A DNA stretch of 64,000 nucleotides from Catenuloplanes atrovinosus (GTDB lineage: Bacteria > Actinomycetota > Actinomycetes > Mycobacteriales > Micromonosporaceae). The stretch covers positions 3,121,001-3,185,000 of the forward strand of contig NZ_JAVDYB010000001.1 of the NCBI RefSeq assembly GCF_031458235.1. The letters are read 5' to 3'. Both the position numbers and the translations under genes were made by a program. The notes under the pieces were generated by a model. The model ran no database searches, was not told the origin of the DNA, and was given only the letters and a program-made list of their open reading frames with translations. Position 1 is the first letter of the stretch; the number at the start of each line of letters is the position of its first letter. Shown piece by piece: positions 1 through 8,302 of this stretch.

Positions 1-315
1 CAGGTCACCGGCGACGAACTCGCGTTTGAGTTCCAGCCCGGCGACGAAGAAGAAGATCGCCAGCAGCCCGTCCGCCGCCCACTGCGCCAGCGTGAGGTCC
101 AGGTGCAGCGCGTGCGGGCCGATCGTGACCTCGCTCAGCGTCCGGTACGCCTCCGACCAGGGCGAGTTCGCCCACAGCAGCGCCAGCACGGCCGCGCCCA
201 GCAGCAGCGCGCCGCCGACTGTCTCCGCGCGCAGGATCTCGGCGATCCGCCGGGCCTCGGGCCAGCTGCGGCGGCCGAACAGGTGACGGGCGGGACGTGG
301 CGGCACACCGGACAT
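1..315 (-). CDS. nhaA: Na+/H+ antiporter NhaA, N-terminal part (cut by window edge)
   Basis: The first 105 codons of a minus-strand gene are present; the rest lies outside the window. The visible protein has a hydrophilic start, a first membrane segment (around [14 protein letters not shown]) and then the family signature [18 protein letters not shown] at the edge, which is diagnostic of NhaA. The family exchanges internal Na+ for external protons across the cytoplasmic membrane and serves pH and sodium homeostasis. The ATG at 313-315 is the chosen start; the upstream 33 nt run up to a copy of the 25-bp promoter-like element at 349-373 that is shared with the next three genes. Identification is firm, the downstream integrity is unknown. 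Confidence 0.9.
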   Translation of the reverse strand, partial: MSGVPPRPARHLFGRRSWPEARRIAEILRAETVGGALLLGAAVLALLWANSPWSEAYRTLSEVTIGPHALHLDLTLAQWAADGLLAIFFFVAGLELKREFVAGDL

Positions 316-348
316 GAGACTCCCTCAGGAAGGCACGACGAAACCCAT

Positions 349-373
349 CGCCGACCAGCCTTCCCGGCACACC
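349..373 (-). promoter_or_regulatory. Shared 25-bp promoter-like element, copy 1 (nhaA)
   Basis: Read on the minus strand the core is GCCGGGAAGGCTGGTCGGCG, differing by one base from the other three copies. It ends 33 nt before the nhaA ATG. Same orientation and nearly the same distance to the start codon as copies 2 and 4, which argues for an alternative-sigma promoter or a positioned activator site rather than a random repeat. Confidence 0.65.
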
Positions 374-418
374 TGCCCCCAACCTACCGTGACCGGCCGG
401 CCGGTGCAGCGGCACAGA

Positions 419-1705
419 TCACCGGCGCACGCCCACGACCCGCTCCAATGCGTCGACAGCGTCCGCGGCACCGTTCTCCGCCCGGATCCGCTCGCCGAGC
501 AGCCGCGCCGCCTCCGCCATCCCCGCGTCCCGGGCCGCCTGCCGGATCGCGGCGCCGAGCGCGGCCGCGTCCAGGCGGGTCTGCGGCACCGGTGGCGGGG
601 CGACACCGAGCCGGTGCATGCGCCGGCCCCAGAACGGCTGGTCGGCCACGAACGGGCAGATCACCTGCGGGACACCGGCACGCGCGGCGGCCGCGGTCGT
701 CCCGGCACCGCCGTGATGGACGATCACCGCGCACCGCGGGAACACCACCTCGTGCGGCACATCACCGGCGACGAACGCATGCCGGTCGGAGACGAACCGT
801 TGCAAGCCGCCCCAGCCGCCGGCCACGATCCCGGGTACCCCGGCCAGGTCGAGGGCCTCCAGCACGGTACGGGTGACGGCGGCCGGAGCCGGGCCGGCCA
901 TGCTGCCGAACCCGACGAACACCGGCGCCTGCCGGCCGTCCAGCAGCGCCCGCACATGTGGTTCGACAGTCCCGCCGACGGTGGTGGCGGCCGGTGGGGT
1001 GAACCAGTAGCCGGTGACCCGCGCCGTGGCGGGCCAGTCCGCCGGTCGCGGCAGGACCGCCGGGCTGACCGCGTGCAGCACCGGCGCCGGCCCGCCGTCC
1101 GGGCGCCGCGCCGGATCGTGCCGGCCACGCCGCCGCGGCAGGCCCAGCCCGGCACGCCACCGGTCGACGGTCCGGCCGAACATCAACGCCGGCGCCTGCA
1201 TCCCGACGTAGGTGGCCCGGTTCAGCCAACCAGGCAGCCGATCCGAGACGTCCTGGCCCGGCCACGGGAACTCACGGGTCGGCACGTACATCGGCAACGG
1301 CAGCCCCAGAACCGCGGGCACGCCGAGTTTCTCGGCCACGTGCTGCCCGGCGATCACCTGACCGTTGTGCACGACCACGTCCGCGCCGGCACCCTCGCCG
1401 GCCGAGGCCACCTGCCAGCAGTCGTCGAGGACCCGGCCGAACATCGCCGGCATCCGCCGCATGAGCGCCGCCTTCCCCCGGATCCCGCCCTTGGCGACGT
1501 CCTCGACGCCCGAACCGTCGTCCAGCACCCGCAGCGGCCCGTCGTCGAGCACAGCGAAGGGCACGGCGTGGACGGCGGCCAGTGCGGCGAACCGCGCAGG
1601 TGCCGCGACGAGCGCCTCGTGACCGCGGTGCCGCAGGTGGTGGGCGAGGGCGATGAACGGCTGCACATCGCCGCGGGTGCCCAGCGTCAGCATCAGAACC
1701 TTCAT
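419..1705 (-). CDS. UDP-glycosyltransferase, GT1/MGT family
   Basis: A 428-residue two-domain GT-B glycosyltransferase. The N-terminus MKVLMLTLGTRGDVQPF is the classic start of the erythromycin-type/sterol glucosyltransferase group, and the C-terminal donor-binding region carries GDVPHEVVFPRCAVIVHHGGAGTT with the conserved His-Gly-Gly pair that contacts the nucleotide sugar. Such enzymes move a sugar from UDP- or dTDP-sugar to a lipid, macrolide or other small hydrophobic acceptor; the acceptor cannot be told here. I start at ATG 1705, preceded by GAAGG, rather than at a TTG eight codons upstream, because the family start motif begins there. No biosynthetic genes lie beside it, so a detoxifying or cell-surface role is as likely as natural-product tailoring. 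A copy of the shared 25-bp element lies 31 nt upstream. Confidence 0.9.
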   Translation of the reverse strand: MKVLMLTLGTRGDVQPFIALAHHLRHRGHEALVAAPARFAALAAVHAVPFAVLDDGPLRVLDDGSGVEDVAKGGIRGKAALMRRMPAMFGRVLDDCWQVASAGEGAGADVVVHNGQVIAGQHVAEKLGVPAVLGLPLPMYVPTREFPWPGQDVSDRLPGWLNRATYVGMQAPALMFGRTVDRWRAGLGLPRRRGRHDPARRPDGGPAPVLHAVSPAVLPRPADWPATARVTGYWFTPPAATTVGGTVEPHVRALLDGRQAPVFVGFGSMAGPAPAAVTRTVLEALDLAGVPGIVAGGWGGLQRFVSDRHAFVAGDVPHEVVFPRCAVIVHHGGAGTTAAAARAGVPQVICPFVADQPFWGRRMHRLGVAPPPVPQTRLDAAALGAAIRQAARDAGMAEAARLLGERIRAENGAADAVDALERVVGVRR

Positions 1706-1736
1706 GGGTGAGCCCTTCGTCGCACGCAAAATGTCG

Positions 1737-1761
1737 CGCCGACCAGACTTCCCGGCTCACC
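1737..1761 (-). promoter_or_regulatory. Shared 25-bp promoter-like element, copy 2 (glycosyltransferase)
   Basis: The 20-base core GCCGGGAAGTCTGGTCGGCG is exact on the minus strand and ends 31 nt before the glycosyltransferase ATG. The element overlaps the stop codon of the upstream DUF998 gene, so it sits exactly where an internal promoter between two closely packed same-strand genes would be. Confidence 0.65.
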
Positions 1762-2419
1762 GGCCGTCAGCGTACGCCCACGACGACCTGTCGCGCAGCA
1801 TGGCGGCGCTGACCCAGCACAGTCCGCACGCCATCGACAGCAGTTCCAGCAGCCCGGCCGGCCCGGTGCCGATAACGTCGCGCTGCATCAGCCGGAACAC
1901 CACCCCGGCCGCGACCGCCAGCCCTGTCACCGCCCAGGCCACTACCACGCACACGGTCGCCCACCGGAGGCGGCCGTGTCGCCGCGCGTTGCGGGCGGCG
2001 ACGACGGCCGCGGCGATCGTCCCGACGAACAGCATCGTGCCGCCCACCTGGTGTGCCGCACCGGCCGCGCTGATCGCTTCCGGGGCGCCGGGCGGGTATC
2101 CCAGGGCCGGATCCGTCGGAAACACCCCCGCGACGACCAGGCCTACCGCCACCACACCCAGCAGACGCCACTGCCATACCGGTCCCGACACGGGCCGGCG
2201 GCCGGTCATCAGCACCGCCGCCAGCAGCAGCGCCCCGCAGATCGCGAACAGCAGGCGGATCATCATGCCGCCGTCACCCAAGGTGAGCTGGCTGACGCCA
2301 TGACGCATCTGGTCATAGTCGTCTCGGGTCGCGCCGGCCCAGCACAGCCCGGCGAGCAGCAGCAGCGGACATACCGCACCGCAGACGAAGATCGCTCTCA
2401 TCATCGTGACCGCGCGCAT
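1757..2419 (-). CDS. DUF998 family membrane protein
   Basis: A 220-residue integral membrane protein with about six hydrophobic segments (for example CGAVCPLLLLAGLCWA, LLFAICGALLLAAVLM, LLGVVAVGLVVAGVF) and the motif FPTDPALGYPPG between helices, typical of the DUF998 family. The function of the family is not established. The start at ATG 2419 has GGAG about 6 nt upstream; a later ATG pair at 2404/2401 would put the shared promoter element at the 26-29 nt distance seen for its neighbours but lacks a ribosome site. It lies 51 nt upstream of the glycosyltransferase on the same strand. Confidence 0.8.
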   Translation of the reverse strand: MRAVTMMRAIFVCGAVCPLLLLAGLCWAGATRDDYDQMRHGVSQLTLGDGGMMIRLLFAICGALLLAAVLMTGRRPVSGPVWQWRLLGVVAVGLVVAGVFPTDPALGYPPGAPEAISAAGAAHQVGGTMLFVGTIAAAVVAARNARRHGRLRWATVCVVVAWAVTGLAVAAGVVFRLMQRDVIGTGPAGLLELLSMACGLCWVSAAMLRDRSSWAYADGR

Positions 2420-2430
2420 GGGAACTCCGA

Positions 2431-2455
2431 CGCCGACCAGACTTCCCGGCACACC
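2431..2455 (-). promoter_or_regulatory. Shared 25-bp promoter-like element, copy 3 (DUF998 gene)
   Basis: Exact match to the 25-bp consensus on the minus strand, 11 nt before the called DUF998 start at 2419, or 26-29 nt before the alternative starts at 2404/2401. The different spacing is the one irregularity in the set of four. Confidence 0.65.
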
Positions 2456-2639
2456 ACTAGACGACATCGATTGCCGTGCACAGTAGACCAGCCGGGTGTG
2501 CCTTGTCACGACGCAGCTCACCGACGTCCCGGCCGGCGTGCGGCGGGCCGTCCGGCTGTGCGGTGTGGCACCCGTGTCGCGCACGACCGACCGCCGCCCG
2601 GGCGGCCGGTGGCAGGACGCCACGCTACGGTGAGGGGCA

Positions 2640-2664
2640 GGTGTGCCGGGAAGTCTGGTCGGCG
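2640..2664 (+). promoter_or_regulatory. Shared 25-bp promoter-like element, copy 4 (hydrolase)
   Basis: Exact match to the consensus on the plus strand, ending 33 nt before the hydrolase ATG. Identity to copy 1 extends three further bases 5' of the element. Its orientation follows the gene although the gene is on the opposite strand from the other three, which is the best argument that it is a promoter. Confidence 0.65.
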
Positions 2665-2697
2665 TTCGATGACGCGACGCCACGACCGGAGACTGTC

Positions 2698-3561
2698 ATG
2701 CCGGACCTGCACCGACCGACTCATACCATCCTTCTCCCTGACGGCGAGGTCGAGTACCGGCTGGAACGACGAGGCGTAGAGGTCGTGCTGGTGTTTCACG
2801 GCGGGCATGCGCGGGCCGGGCTGGCGATGGGCGAGGACGTCTACGCCGGCGCCGGCTACAGCATCCTGGCGCCGTCACGCCCCGGTTACGGCCGCACGCC
2901 GGTGTCCACCGGCCGGTCGGTCGGCGCGTACACCGATGTGGTCCGGGATCTATGCGCCCGGCTCGATATCACGCGGGTCGCGGCCGTGGTCGGTGTCTCC
3001 GGCGGCGGGCCGGTCGCGGCGACGATGGCCGCCCGGCATCCCGATCTCGTGGCACGCCTGATCCTCGTCAGCGCCGTCGGGTTCCTGCCGTACCCGGACC
3101 TCGGCACCCGGCTCGGCGCGCACGTCGCGTTCGCCTTCCCGGTGGAACGGCTGACCTGGGCCGCCGTCCACACGCTCGCGCGGCTCGCCCCGGACACCTG
3201 TCTGCGGCTCATGCTGGGACGCCTGTCCACCCGGCCGGCCGGGCAGGTGCTGGCCGCGCTGGACGCCAGCGCCCGCGCGGAGCTGCTAGACCTGTTCGCC
3301 CGCATGCGCTCGAGCCGGGGTTTCGTCAACGACCTACGCCCCGTACCGGATATCACCGACCGGATCGTCCAGCCCACCCTCGTCATCGCCACCCCCACCG
3401 ACGGTGGGGTTCCCTACATCCACGCCCGTGCCCTGGCCGCCTCCATCCAGCGTGCGGTCCTGGTGCCCAGCATGGCGGACAGCCACTTCGTCTGGCTCGG
3501 CGCCGACTGGCCCGACATCACCCACCGGATCCGGGCGTTCCTGGCCACGAACGAGAGCTGA
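2698..3561 (+). CDS. Alpha/beta hydrolase
   Basis: A 287-residue alpha/beta-hydrolase fold protein. The oxyanion-hole region VFHGGHARAG follows the first core strand, the nucleophile elbow is GVSGGGP (Ser nucleophile), and the late segment IATPTDGGVP plus SMADSHFVWLG supply the likely acid and the catalytic His. The substrate is not predictable; relatives include esterases, lipases and epoxide-ring enzymes. The start at ATG 2698 has GGAG about 10 nt upstream; an open frame extends further 5' but would run through the promoter element. It is transcribed divergently from the DUF998 gene and shares the 25-bp element with it. Confidence 0.88.
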   Translation: MPDLHRPTHTILLPDGEVEYRLERRGVEVVLVFHGGHARAGLAMGEDVYAGAGYSILAPSRPGYGRTPVSTGRSVGAYTDVVRDLCARLDITRVAAVVGVSGGGPVAATMAARHPDLVARLILVSAVGFLPYPDLGTRLGAHVAFAFPVERLTWAAVHTLARLAPDTCLRLMLGRLSTRPAGQVLAALDASARAELLDLFARMRSSRGFVNDLRPVPDITDRIVQPTLVIATPTDGGVPYIHARALAASIQRAVLVPSMADSHFVWLGADWPDITHRIRAFLATNES

Positions 3562-3630
3562 CCACGCCGCCACGTCACATCGCCGCTCGCCCGTAGCCTT
3601 GGTCGAGCGGGCGTCCGCCACCGCGCATGG

Positions 3631-4026
3631 TCAGCTGCACGTAGATGTCGTGCCCGGCTGGTGCCCGGCCGTGAGGGCCCGTGCGACGCAGTTTCTCAGT
3701 TCGGTGAGGGTGAACGGCTTGCGGAGGCAGCTGGTCGCGTCTACCCGGACCATCCGTTCGTCGCCGGGGATGATCGAACCACTCATCAGGATGACCGGCA
3801 CCCGTGCGAGTCGCGGGTCGGAGCGCAGCTTGGCGCACAGTGACAACCCGTCCATGACCGGCATGTCGATGTCGCTGACGAGCAGGTCGGGTGTCTGCGC
3901 CGCTGCCGCCTCCCAGGCCGCGTGGCCGTTGGCCGCGGCGGTGCAGCTGTGGCCGGCGCGGTGCAGACCGGCCATGACCACCATGCGGACGTCGTCATCG
4001 TCCTCGGCGACGAGGATCGAGGCCAT
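3631..4026 (-). CDS. Single-domain response regulator (CheY-like)
   Basis: A 131-residue receiver domain with no output domain. The acidic pocket is ILVAEDDDD, the phospho-acceptor is Asp52 in LLVSDIDMPVMDG, and the conserved Lys lies in CLRKPF. The ATG at 4026 has AAGGA at a good distance. Directly upstream on the same strand, 32 nt away, is the last 18 codons of a methyl-accepting chemotaxis protein, so the gene was presumably the second member of a receptor/response-regulator operon. With the receptor destroyed it has probably lost its promoter and partner unless a new one exists. Its likely role is phospho-relay to a histidine kinase or flagellar/other partner protein. Confidence 0.88.
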   Translation of the reverse strand: MASILVAEDDDDVRMVVMAGLHRAGHSCTAAANGHAAWEAAAAQTPDLLVSDIDMPVMDGLSLCAKLRSDPRLARVPVILMSGSIIPGDERMVRVDATSCLRKPFTLTELRNCVARALTAGHQPGTTSTCS

Positions 4027-4058
4027 GACAGAGTCCTTCCTCCGTTTCGTGCGGGCGG

Positions 4059-4117
4059 TCAGTACCGGAAGCCGCCGACGAGGGTGTTGAGGTCGCTGGA
4101 CATGCGGGCGAGCTCTG
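4059..4117 (-). pseudogene. C-terminal stub of a methyl-accepting chemotaxis protein
   Basis: The minus strand reads ELARMSSDLNTLVGGFRY followed by TGA. This is the usual carboxy-terminus of actinobacterial methyl-accepting chemotaxis receptors (the LARMSSDL..LVGxF tail). Upstream of it the homology stops abruptly at about 4112-4118, exactly where the plus-strand phosphatase homology begins. Everything else of the receptor is missing. Identification rests on recalled family similarity. Confidence 0.6.
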
Positions 4118-4216
4118 GGCAACCTCGGCTGGGGCGAAGCCGACCTGGTCACCGGCCAGATCACCTGGTCGGACGAGCTGTACCGTATCTACGGCAGAGA
4201 TCCCGCGCTCGGACCG

Positions 4217-5230
4217 ATGCCCAGCGAGGAACAGAACGCGCTGACCGTGCCCGAGGACGAACCGATCCGCCGGCAGGCCGCCGAGGCGTTCGGCCGCGGC
4301 GACACCGTCGATGTCATCTACCGGGTGAGTATCGCCGGCCGGGTCAAACATCTGCGCACCATCGTCGACGCCGTCCGTGACGTGCAGGGCCGGCCGTTGA
4401 AGGTGTACGGCATCGTGCAGGATGTCACCGCCGTGGAAGCCGGCCGCGCGCGCCTGGCCCAGGTGGAACAGCTGCTGCGCGACCGTCAGCACGAGCTGGC
4501 CGCGGAACATCAGCTCGCCGTCCGGCTGCAGCAGATCATCCTGCCCGTGCCCGCCGAGCCGTTCGACCTGGCCGGGCTGCGGGTGGCGGTGCGCTATCTG
4601 CCCGCCGAGCAGGCCAGTCATGTCGGCGGGGACTGGTTCCACGCCGAGGCCGCCGCCGACGGCACGGTGGTCCTCGCCGTCGGGGACGTGACCGGGCACG
4701 GCATCCACGCTGCCGCCACCATGGTCCAACTGCGCCAGGCCCTCGCCGCGCTGACCGCCCTGACCACCACCGACCCCGCCCAGCTGCTGGCCTACCTCAA
4801 CCGGCTGGTGCGCCGTGGCGGGCCTGCTGCTGACGCCGCCACTGCCGTGATCGCCCGCTATCATCCGGAGACCTGCACCTTGCAGTGGGCCCAAGCCGGC
4901 CATCCCGCCCCGCTGCACAGTCGCGCCGGCACCACCACTGAACTGGACCGCCCTCGCGGCATCCTGCTCGGCGCTGCACCCGACGCCACCTACGCCACCG
5001 CCACGACCACGATCGGCCCCGACGACGTGCTGTTGTTCTACACCGACGGGCTGATCGAACGCCGCGGCCGGTCACTCGCTGACGGCCTCGCCCCGGTCAC
5101 CACCACCCTCAACCGGATCACCGGCAGCGGCACCCGCCAACCCCTGGCCGACATCCTCGGCCAGCTCGACCGGGCCAACCCCGACGACGACACCTGCATA
5201 ATCGCCATTCGGCGCCTGCCCACCAACTGA
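4217..5230 (+). CDS. PAS/PP2C (SpoIIE-type) serine phosphatase, 5'-truncated
   Basis: The called protein has 337 residues from the first in-frame ATG. The frame is open back to 4091 and from about 4118 encodes GNLGWGEADLVTGQITWSDE, the start of a PAS domain, but contains no ATG, GTG or TTG before 4217. The gene therefore lacks its original start and has lost part of its PAS domain. The phosphatase domain looks intact: metal-binding and catalytic motifs HVGGDWFHA, VGDVTGHG, LLFYTDGLIERRG and NPDDDTC are all present. This family dephosphorylates anti-anti-sigma or similar STAS proteins. Whether the shortened protein is made is uncertain. A strong terminator follows at 5351-5380. Confidence 0.7.
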   Translation: MPSEEQNALTVPEDEPIRRQAAEAFGRGDTVDVIYRVSIAGRVKHLRTIVDAVRDVQGRPLKVYGIVQDVTAVEAGRARLAQVEQLLRDRQHELAAEHQLAVRLQQIILPVPAEPFDLAGLRVAVRYLPAEQASHVGGDWFHAEAAADGTVVLAVGDVTGHGIHAAATMVQLRQALAALTALTTTDPAQLLAYLNRLVRRGGPAADAATAVIARYHPETCTLQWAQAGHPAPLHSRAGTTTELDRPRGILLGAAPDATYATATTTIGPDDVLLFYTDGLIERRGRSLADGLAPVTTTLNRITGSGTRQPLADILGQLDRANPDDDTCIIAIRRLPTN

Positions 5231-5350
5231 GCCGGCGGCTGTCGCGGGCAGCCCGCTCGGTCAGCGCTGAAACACCCTGTTCGCGCGGTTACGACGCTCG
5301 ACGCGTCGCCTGGCGTGATGGCACGGTCCTTGAGTCCCATCCATGGCCGG

Positions 5351-5380
5351 CGGGCGGTGCGGCCGACGCCGCACCGCCCG
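5351..5380 (+). terminator. Strong hairpin terminator after the phosphatase gene
   Basis: A perfect 13-bp G+C stem (arms 5351-5363 and 5368-5380) with a 4-nt loop, 120 nt after the phosphatase stop. It has no T-run, as is common for actinobacterial terminators. Confidence 0.6.
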
Positions 5381-5850
5381 AGAAAGTACCGTTCAACACA
5401 TGCTGCGATGGGATAGTCCAGCAGGTTGCCGCGACGTACCACCGTCATAGGGCACCGTGCAGCGGGTACGGTCACCTGCCCACATCCGCGATCGTGACGC
5501 ATGGCCCGGCGCCCGAGATCATGATGGCGCGCATCCGACGGCCCGCCCTTGGCATCGGCTTTGTCGTGCCGTCGGCCAGCGAACCGCGGGAACGGTCGGG
5601 CAGACACGCGGCAGCAGCGTCTGCCCGGACGGTCGCCGCACCCGTCTCCTATGCTCACAGACGTGTCGCCGCAGCATGCCGCCCAGCCCGCCGCGACGGC
5701 CACCGGAATCGGCGCGGACCGCCGTTGCTGCGGGCGCAGCGGAAGGCGACAACCGCTGGCCGTAGCGCCGGGCGGTCGCGTGGCACCCGACGGGCGACAC
5801 AGCGCGCACCGGACGCCAGTCCTCCGCACACCGACCGCGGGAGTCCGACC
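5381..5850. other. Intergenic stretch upstream of the recombinase
   Basis: I see no convincing gene, tRNA or attachment-site duplication here. Open frames exist in all registers because of the base composition, but none shows family similarity. It must contain the promoter of the recombinase gene at 5851. Confidence 0.5.
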
Positions 5851-6984
5851 ATGACCGACCTGCAGCCGACCGGCCAGCATGTCCCCGTGCCCGGGCAAGC
5901 CCGCCAGTCAGCGCTGGCGGACCGGATGCACCGCGTCGCCACGCTGGTCGCCGCGCTGCCCGGGCTGCCCGCCGACGACGGCACCCGCTACGGGGTGCGC
6001 CGGCTGACCGCGGCATGGCTGCTGGAGGCAGAGTCCCCGCACACCGAGAAGGCCTACGGCCGCGACCTGAGCACCTTCCTGCACTGGTGCGCCACCGAGC
6101 GACTGGACCCACTGACCGTTCGGCCCACCGACCTGGGCCAGTTCCGGACCTGGCGCGCCCAGCACGGCTACGACGGCCGGCCGGCGGCGGCCAGCACCGT
6201 CGCGCGGGCGCTAGCGGCGGTCGCCAGCTGGTACACCCACCTGATCGCCAACAGCGACGGGCTGGTGCGGCACAACCCGGTCGCCACCGTGAAACGGCCC
6301 AAGGTCAACCAGCACACGTCGCCGACCGCCGGGCTGACCATGACCGAGGTCGACGCGCTCCTGGCCGCCGCGGACGCCCAGGCAGCCAGCCGGGCCCCGG
6401 TCGCCGGCCGCACACCGACCGGACACGCCCGCTACCTGGCCGCGCTGCGCGACCGGGCGCTGCTGCGGTTACTGGCCGACCTCGGCCTGCGCATCAGCGA
6501 AGCCCTCGACCGTAACCTCGACGACCTGAGCCACAACGCCGGGCATCGCACCCTGCGCTACCGCGGCAAAGGCAACCTGCCCCGGGAACGGCCGCTGCCA
6601 GCCCACACCCTGCAAGCGCTGGATGAGTACCTCACCGCACGGGCCGCCTGCGCCGGCACGAGCACCGACCGGCTGACCGGGCCGTTGTTCGCCACCACCG
6701 GCGCCGCCGGCGACGGACGACTCGCCGAACCGAACGTGTTCCTGACCATCCGCCGCCTGGCCGGCCAGGCCGGTATCCCATCGGCGGGCCGGCTGTCCCC
6801 GCACTCGCTGCGGCACGCCTTCGCCACCGGCGCCCGCGACGCCGGCGTACCGCTGGAGGACGTGCAGGACGCCATGGGACACGCCGATCCGCGCACGACC
6901 CGCCGCTACGACCGGGACCGGCACAACATCGACCGGGACCCGGCGTTCCTGCTGGGCGCCCGCCGGGCCAGCCGGACGGCGTAA
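5851..6984 (+). CDS. Tyrosine recombinase (phage-type/XerC-like integrase)
   Basis: A 377-residue tyrosine recombinase. The N-terminal core-binding (SAM-like) region spans about residues 45-145 (SPHTEKAYGRDLSTFLHWC), and the catalytic domain holds the box I Arg in LADLGLRISEAL, the Lys in RYRGKGN, HxxR in LSPHSLRHAFATGA, the box II His in AMGHADPRTTRRYDRD and the nucleophilic Tyr of that same stretch. ATG 5851 is preceded by GGGAG; the open frame continues upstream without similarity. It is the only intact mobility gene in the window and sits at the edge of a 4-kb stretch of decayed mobile DNA, so it is more likely an element integrase than the housekeeping XerC/D. Confidence 0.9.
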   Translation: MTDLQPTGQHVPVPGQARQSALADRMHRVATLVAALPGLPADDGTRYGVRRLTAAWLLEAESPHTEKAYGRDLSTFLHWCATERLDPLTVRPTDLGQFRTWRAQHGYDGRPAAASTVARALAAVASWYTHLIANSDGLVRHNPVATVKRPKVNQHTSPTAGLTMTEVDALLAAADAQAASRAPVAGRTPTGHARYLAALRDRALLRLLADLGLRISEALDRNLDDLSHNAGHRTLRYRGKGNLPRERPLPAHTLQALDEYLTARAACAGTSTDRLTGPLFATTGAAGDGRLAEPNVFLTIRRLAGQAGIPSAGRLSPHSLRHAFATGARDAGVPLEDVQDAMGHADPRTTRRYDRDRHNIDRDPAFLLGARRASRTA

Positions 6985-7638
6985 CCGGTCAGCCCGACGG
7001 CACCAGCCCAGCAGCTGGCCGGCTGGCAGCGAACGCGAAGTTCTCCAAGTAGCGCACCAGCCGCACCAGCGGACCACCGGCAAGAAGGTTCCGAGCCGTA
7101 AGCGCGGGCTGGCGGTCAATACGCTGCGCTGATCATCGCGGTGAACGTGACCGCCCGAGAGCGCTCAGAAAACCAGCCGAAGTGATGCTTGATCATCCGT
7201 CGGAAACACACCACTGAAGATTCTTGACGCATGCTCACTGAAGTTTCACGTCGTGCTCACTGAAGTCTCGTGACCGCTGCAACTGCAGAAGCAGTGTCGT
7301 TCGACAAAACCCTAACGATCACCGCCGCATGCCCTGTCCGGGCCGTCAGCCATGCGCAGCGGTCCGGACAACATAACTGTCATTATGGTGTGATGAGCCT
7401 GGCGCCCGTTATGTCCGTTTCTGCGAGCCGGTCGGTATTAATGAATTATCGGAAATTGCAATACCGTAATCACGGCGGCATTGTGGGGCCGGACTGTCGG
7501 AGCTCGGTAGGCCCGCCCGTGGTTTCCAGACCAAAACAACGCAAGCAGTTGATCTAGGGCATCACCTGGGACGACTTCCTTAAGGCAGCCGGTTTGCCGG
7601 GCGCCGTTTTCCGTGGTCCCGGTCGGTGGGAGGCAAGG
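6985..7638. other. Lower-G+C non-coding stretch with repeats
   Basis: No gene recognised. The segment 7200-7560 is clearly richer in A+T than its surroundings. It holds three spaced copies of a CACTGAAG motif near 7212-7270, the near-palindrome CATAACTGTCATTATG near 7374, and an inverted pair GGTATT/AATACC near 7434-7464. These features suggest the end of an insertion element whose coding part is gone. Confidence 0.4.
7212..7270. repeat. Three short tandem repeats, possible insertion-element end
   Basis: TGCTCACTGAAGTTTC (from 7232) and TGCTCACTGAAGTCTC (from 7254) are 22 bp apart, with a more diverged copy CCACTGAAGATTC just before at 7211. Multiple terminal direct repeats of about 20 bp are a known property of IS21-family ends, but no transposase is present and that assignment is a guess. 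Confidence 0.35.
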
Positions 7639-7860
7639 TCAGCGGCGGTGCTCGTCGTTCTCGGCGGTGATGCGGGCGGAAGTTTCCTAGCCGGGCCGGA
7701 CGTAGATACCGAGGGTGGCCAGGTGCCGGTGGCGGGACTTGGCCTGCAATTCGGAGGCGCTGCGGCCCTTAGCTGCCAGGGGGTCAGCCCGGAGTGGCGC
7801 AGCTGGCGCCGTGCGGATCGTGGAGCTTGGACGCCTGCTTGAACAGGAACTCGGCGCGCG
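7639..7860 (-). pseudogene. Decayed C-terminus of a second tyrosine recombinase
   Basis: Across three frames the minus strand reads AEFLFKQASKLHDP, then QLRHSGLT, then SASELQAKSRHRHLATLGIY followed by VRPG and an in-frame stop. These pieces align in order with the catalytic C-terminus of actinobacterial phage-type integrases (HQLRHS box, then LQAKSRHR.LA.LG.YVRP with the nucleophile Tyr). At least two frameshifts and a premature stop separate them, so the gene is dead. It is not a copy of the intact recombinase at 5851-6984; the C-terminal sequence is of a different subfamily. Confidence 0.6.
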
Positions 7861-7875
7861 GGTAGGACCGCGCAG

Positions 7876-8058
7876 ATGCTGATCCGGGGCGGGTGTTCAT
7901 TCTGGGCCGGGCTGGCCGTCGACGCCACGGTGGCCCCGGTGTGGGGCATCCTGCCGGAGAAGTTCACCGCCCGCCCGCAGTGGCGCCGCACCATGCAGCG
8001 GGTCTCCGCCGTCGTGTCCGGCGGCCTGGCCGCCCGCTTAGTGATCGAAATCAGGTGA
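7876..8058 (+). pseudogene. Possible C-terminal remnant of a LysE/RhtB-type exporter
   Basis: A 60-codon open frame ending RPQWRRTMQRVSAVVSGG and then LAARLVIEIR. The pattern RP..RR.M.RVSAVV..GLAARL resembles the last helix of LysE-family amino-acid exporters, but the expected upstream helices are absent. It overlaps antisense sequence near the decayed recombinase. Similarity was judged by eye and could be coincidental. Confidence 0.3.
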
Positions 8059-8302
8059 CGGCCCGGCAAAGCTGGTGACCAGCACCGACGAAAACCGACG
8101 CCGCCTCGGTGCTCGCAAACGGATTCGCCCCGCGCCCAGTCCGGTCGCAGGGCGGATCCGTTCAGGCCGGTCGTTCGCCCGTGCCCGATCCCGCGAGACG
8201 TCGCGACCGGTGGCTGGCGGCGGCGAGCTGACGCAGTTCGTCCTCGACCTCATGGCTGGTGCGGCGTAAGCAAGCCATGTCGAGGCCAGATGTTTCTGTG
8301 GA

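Noticed and set aside
5231..5850. A tRNA or attachment site for the recombinase
   Set aside because: No cloverleaf or duplicated tRNA 3' end was recognised near either end of the recombinase gene.
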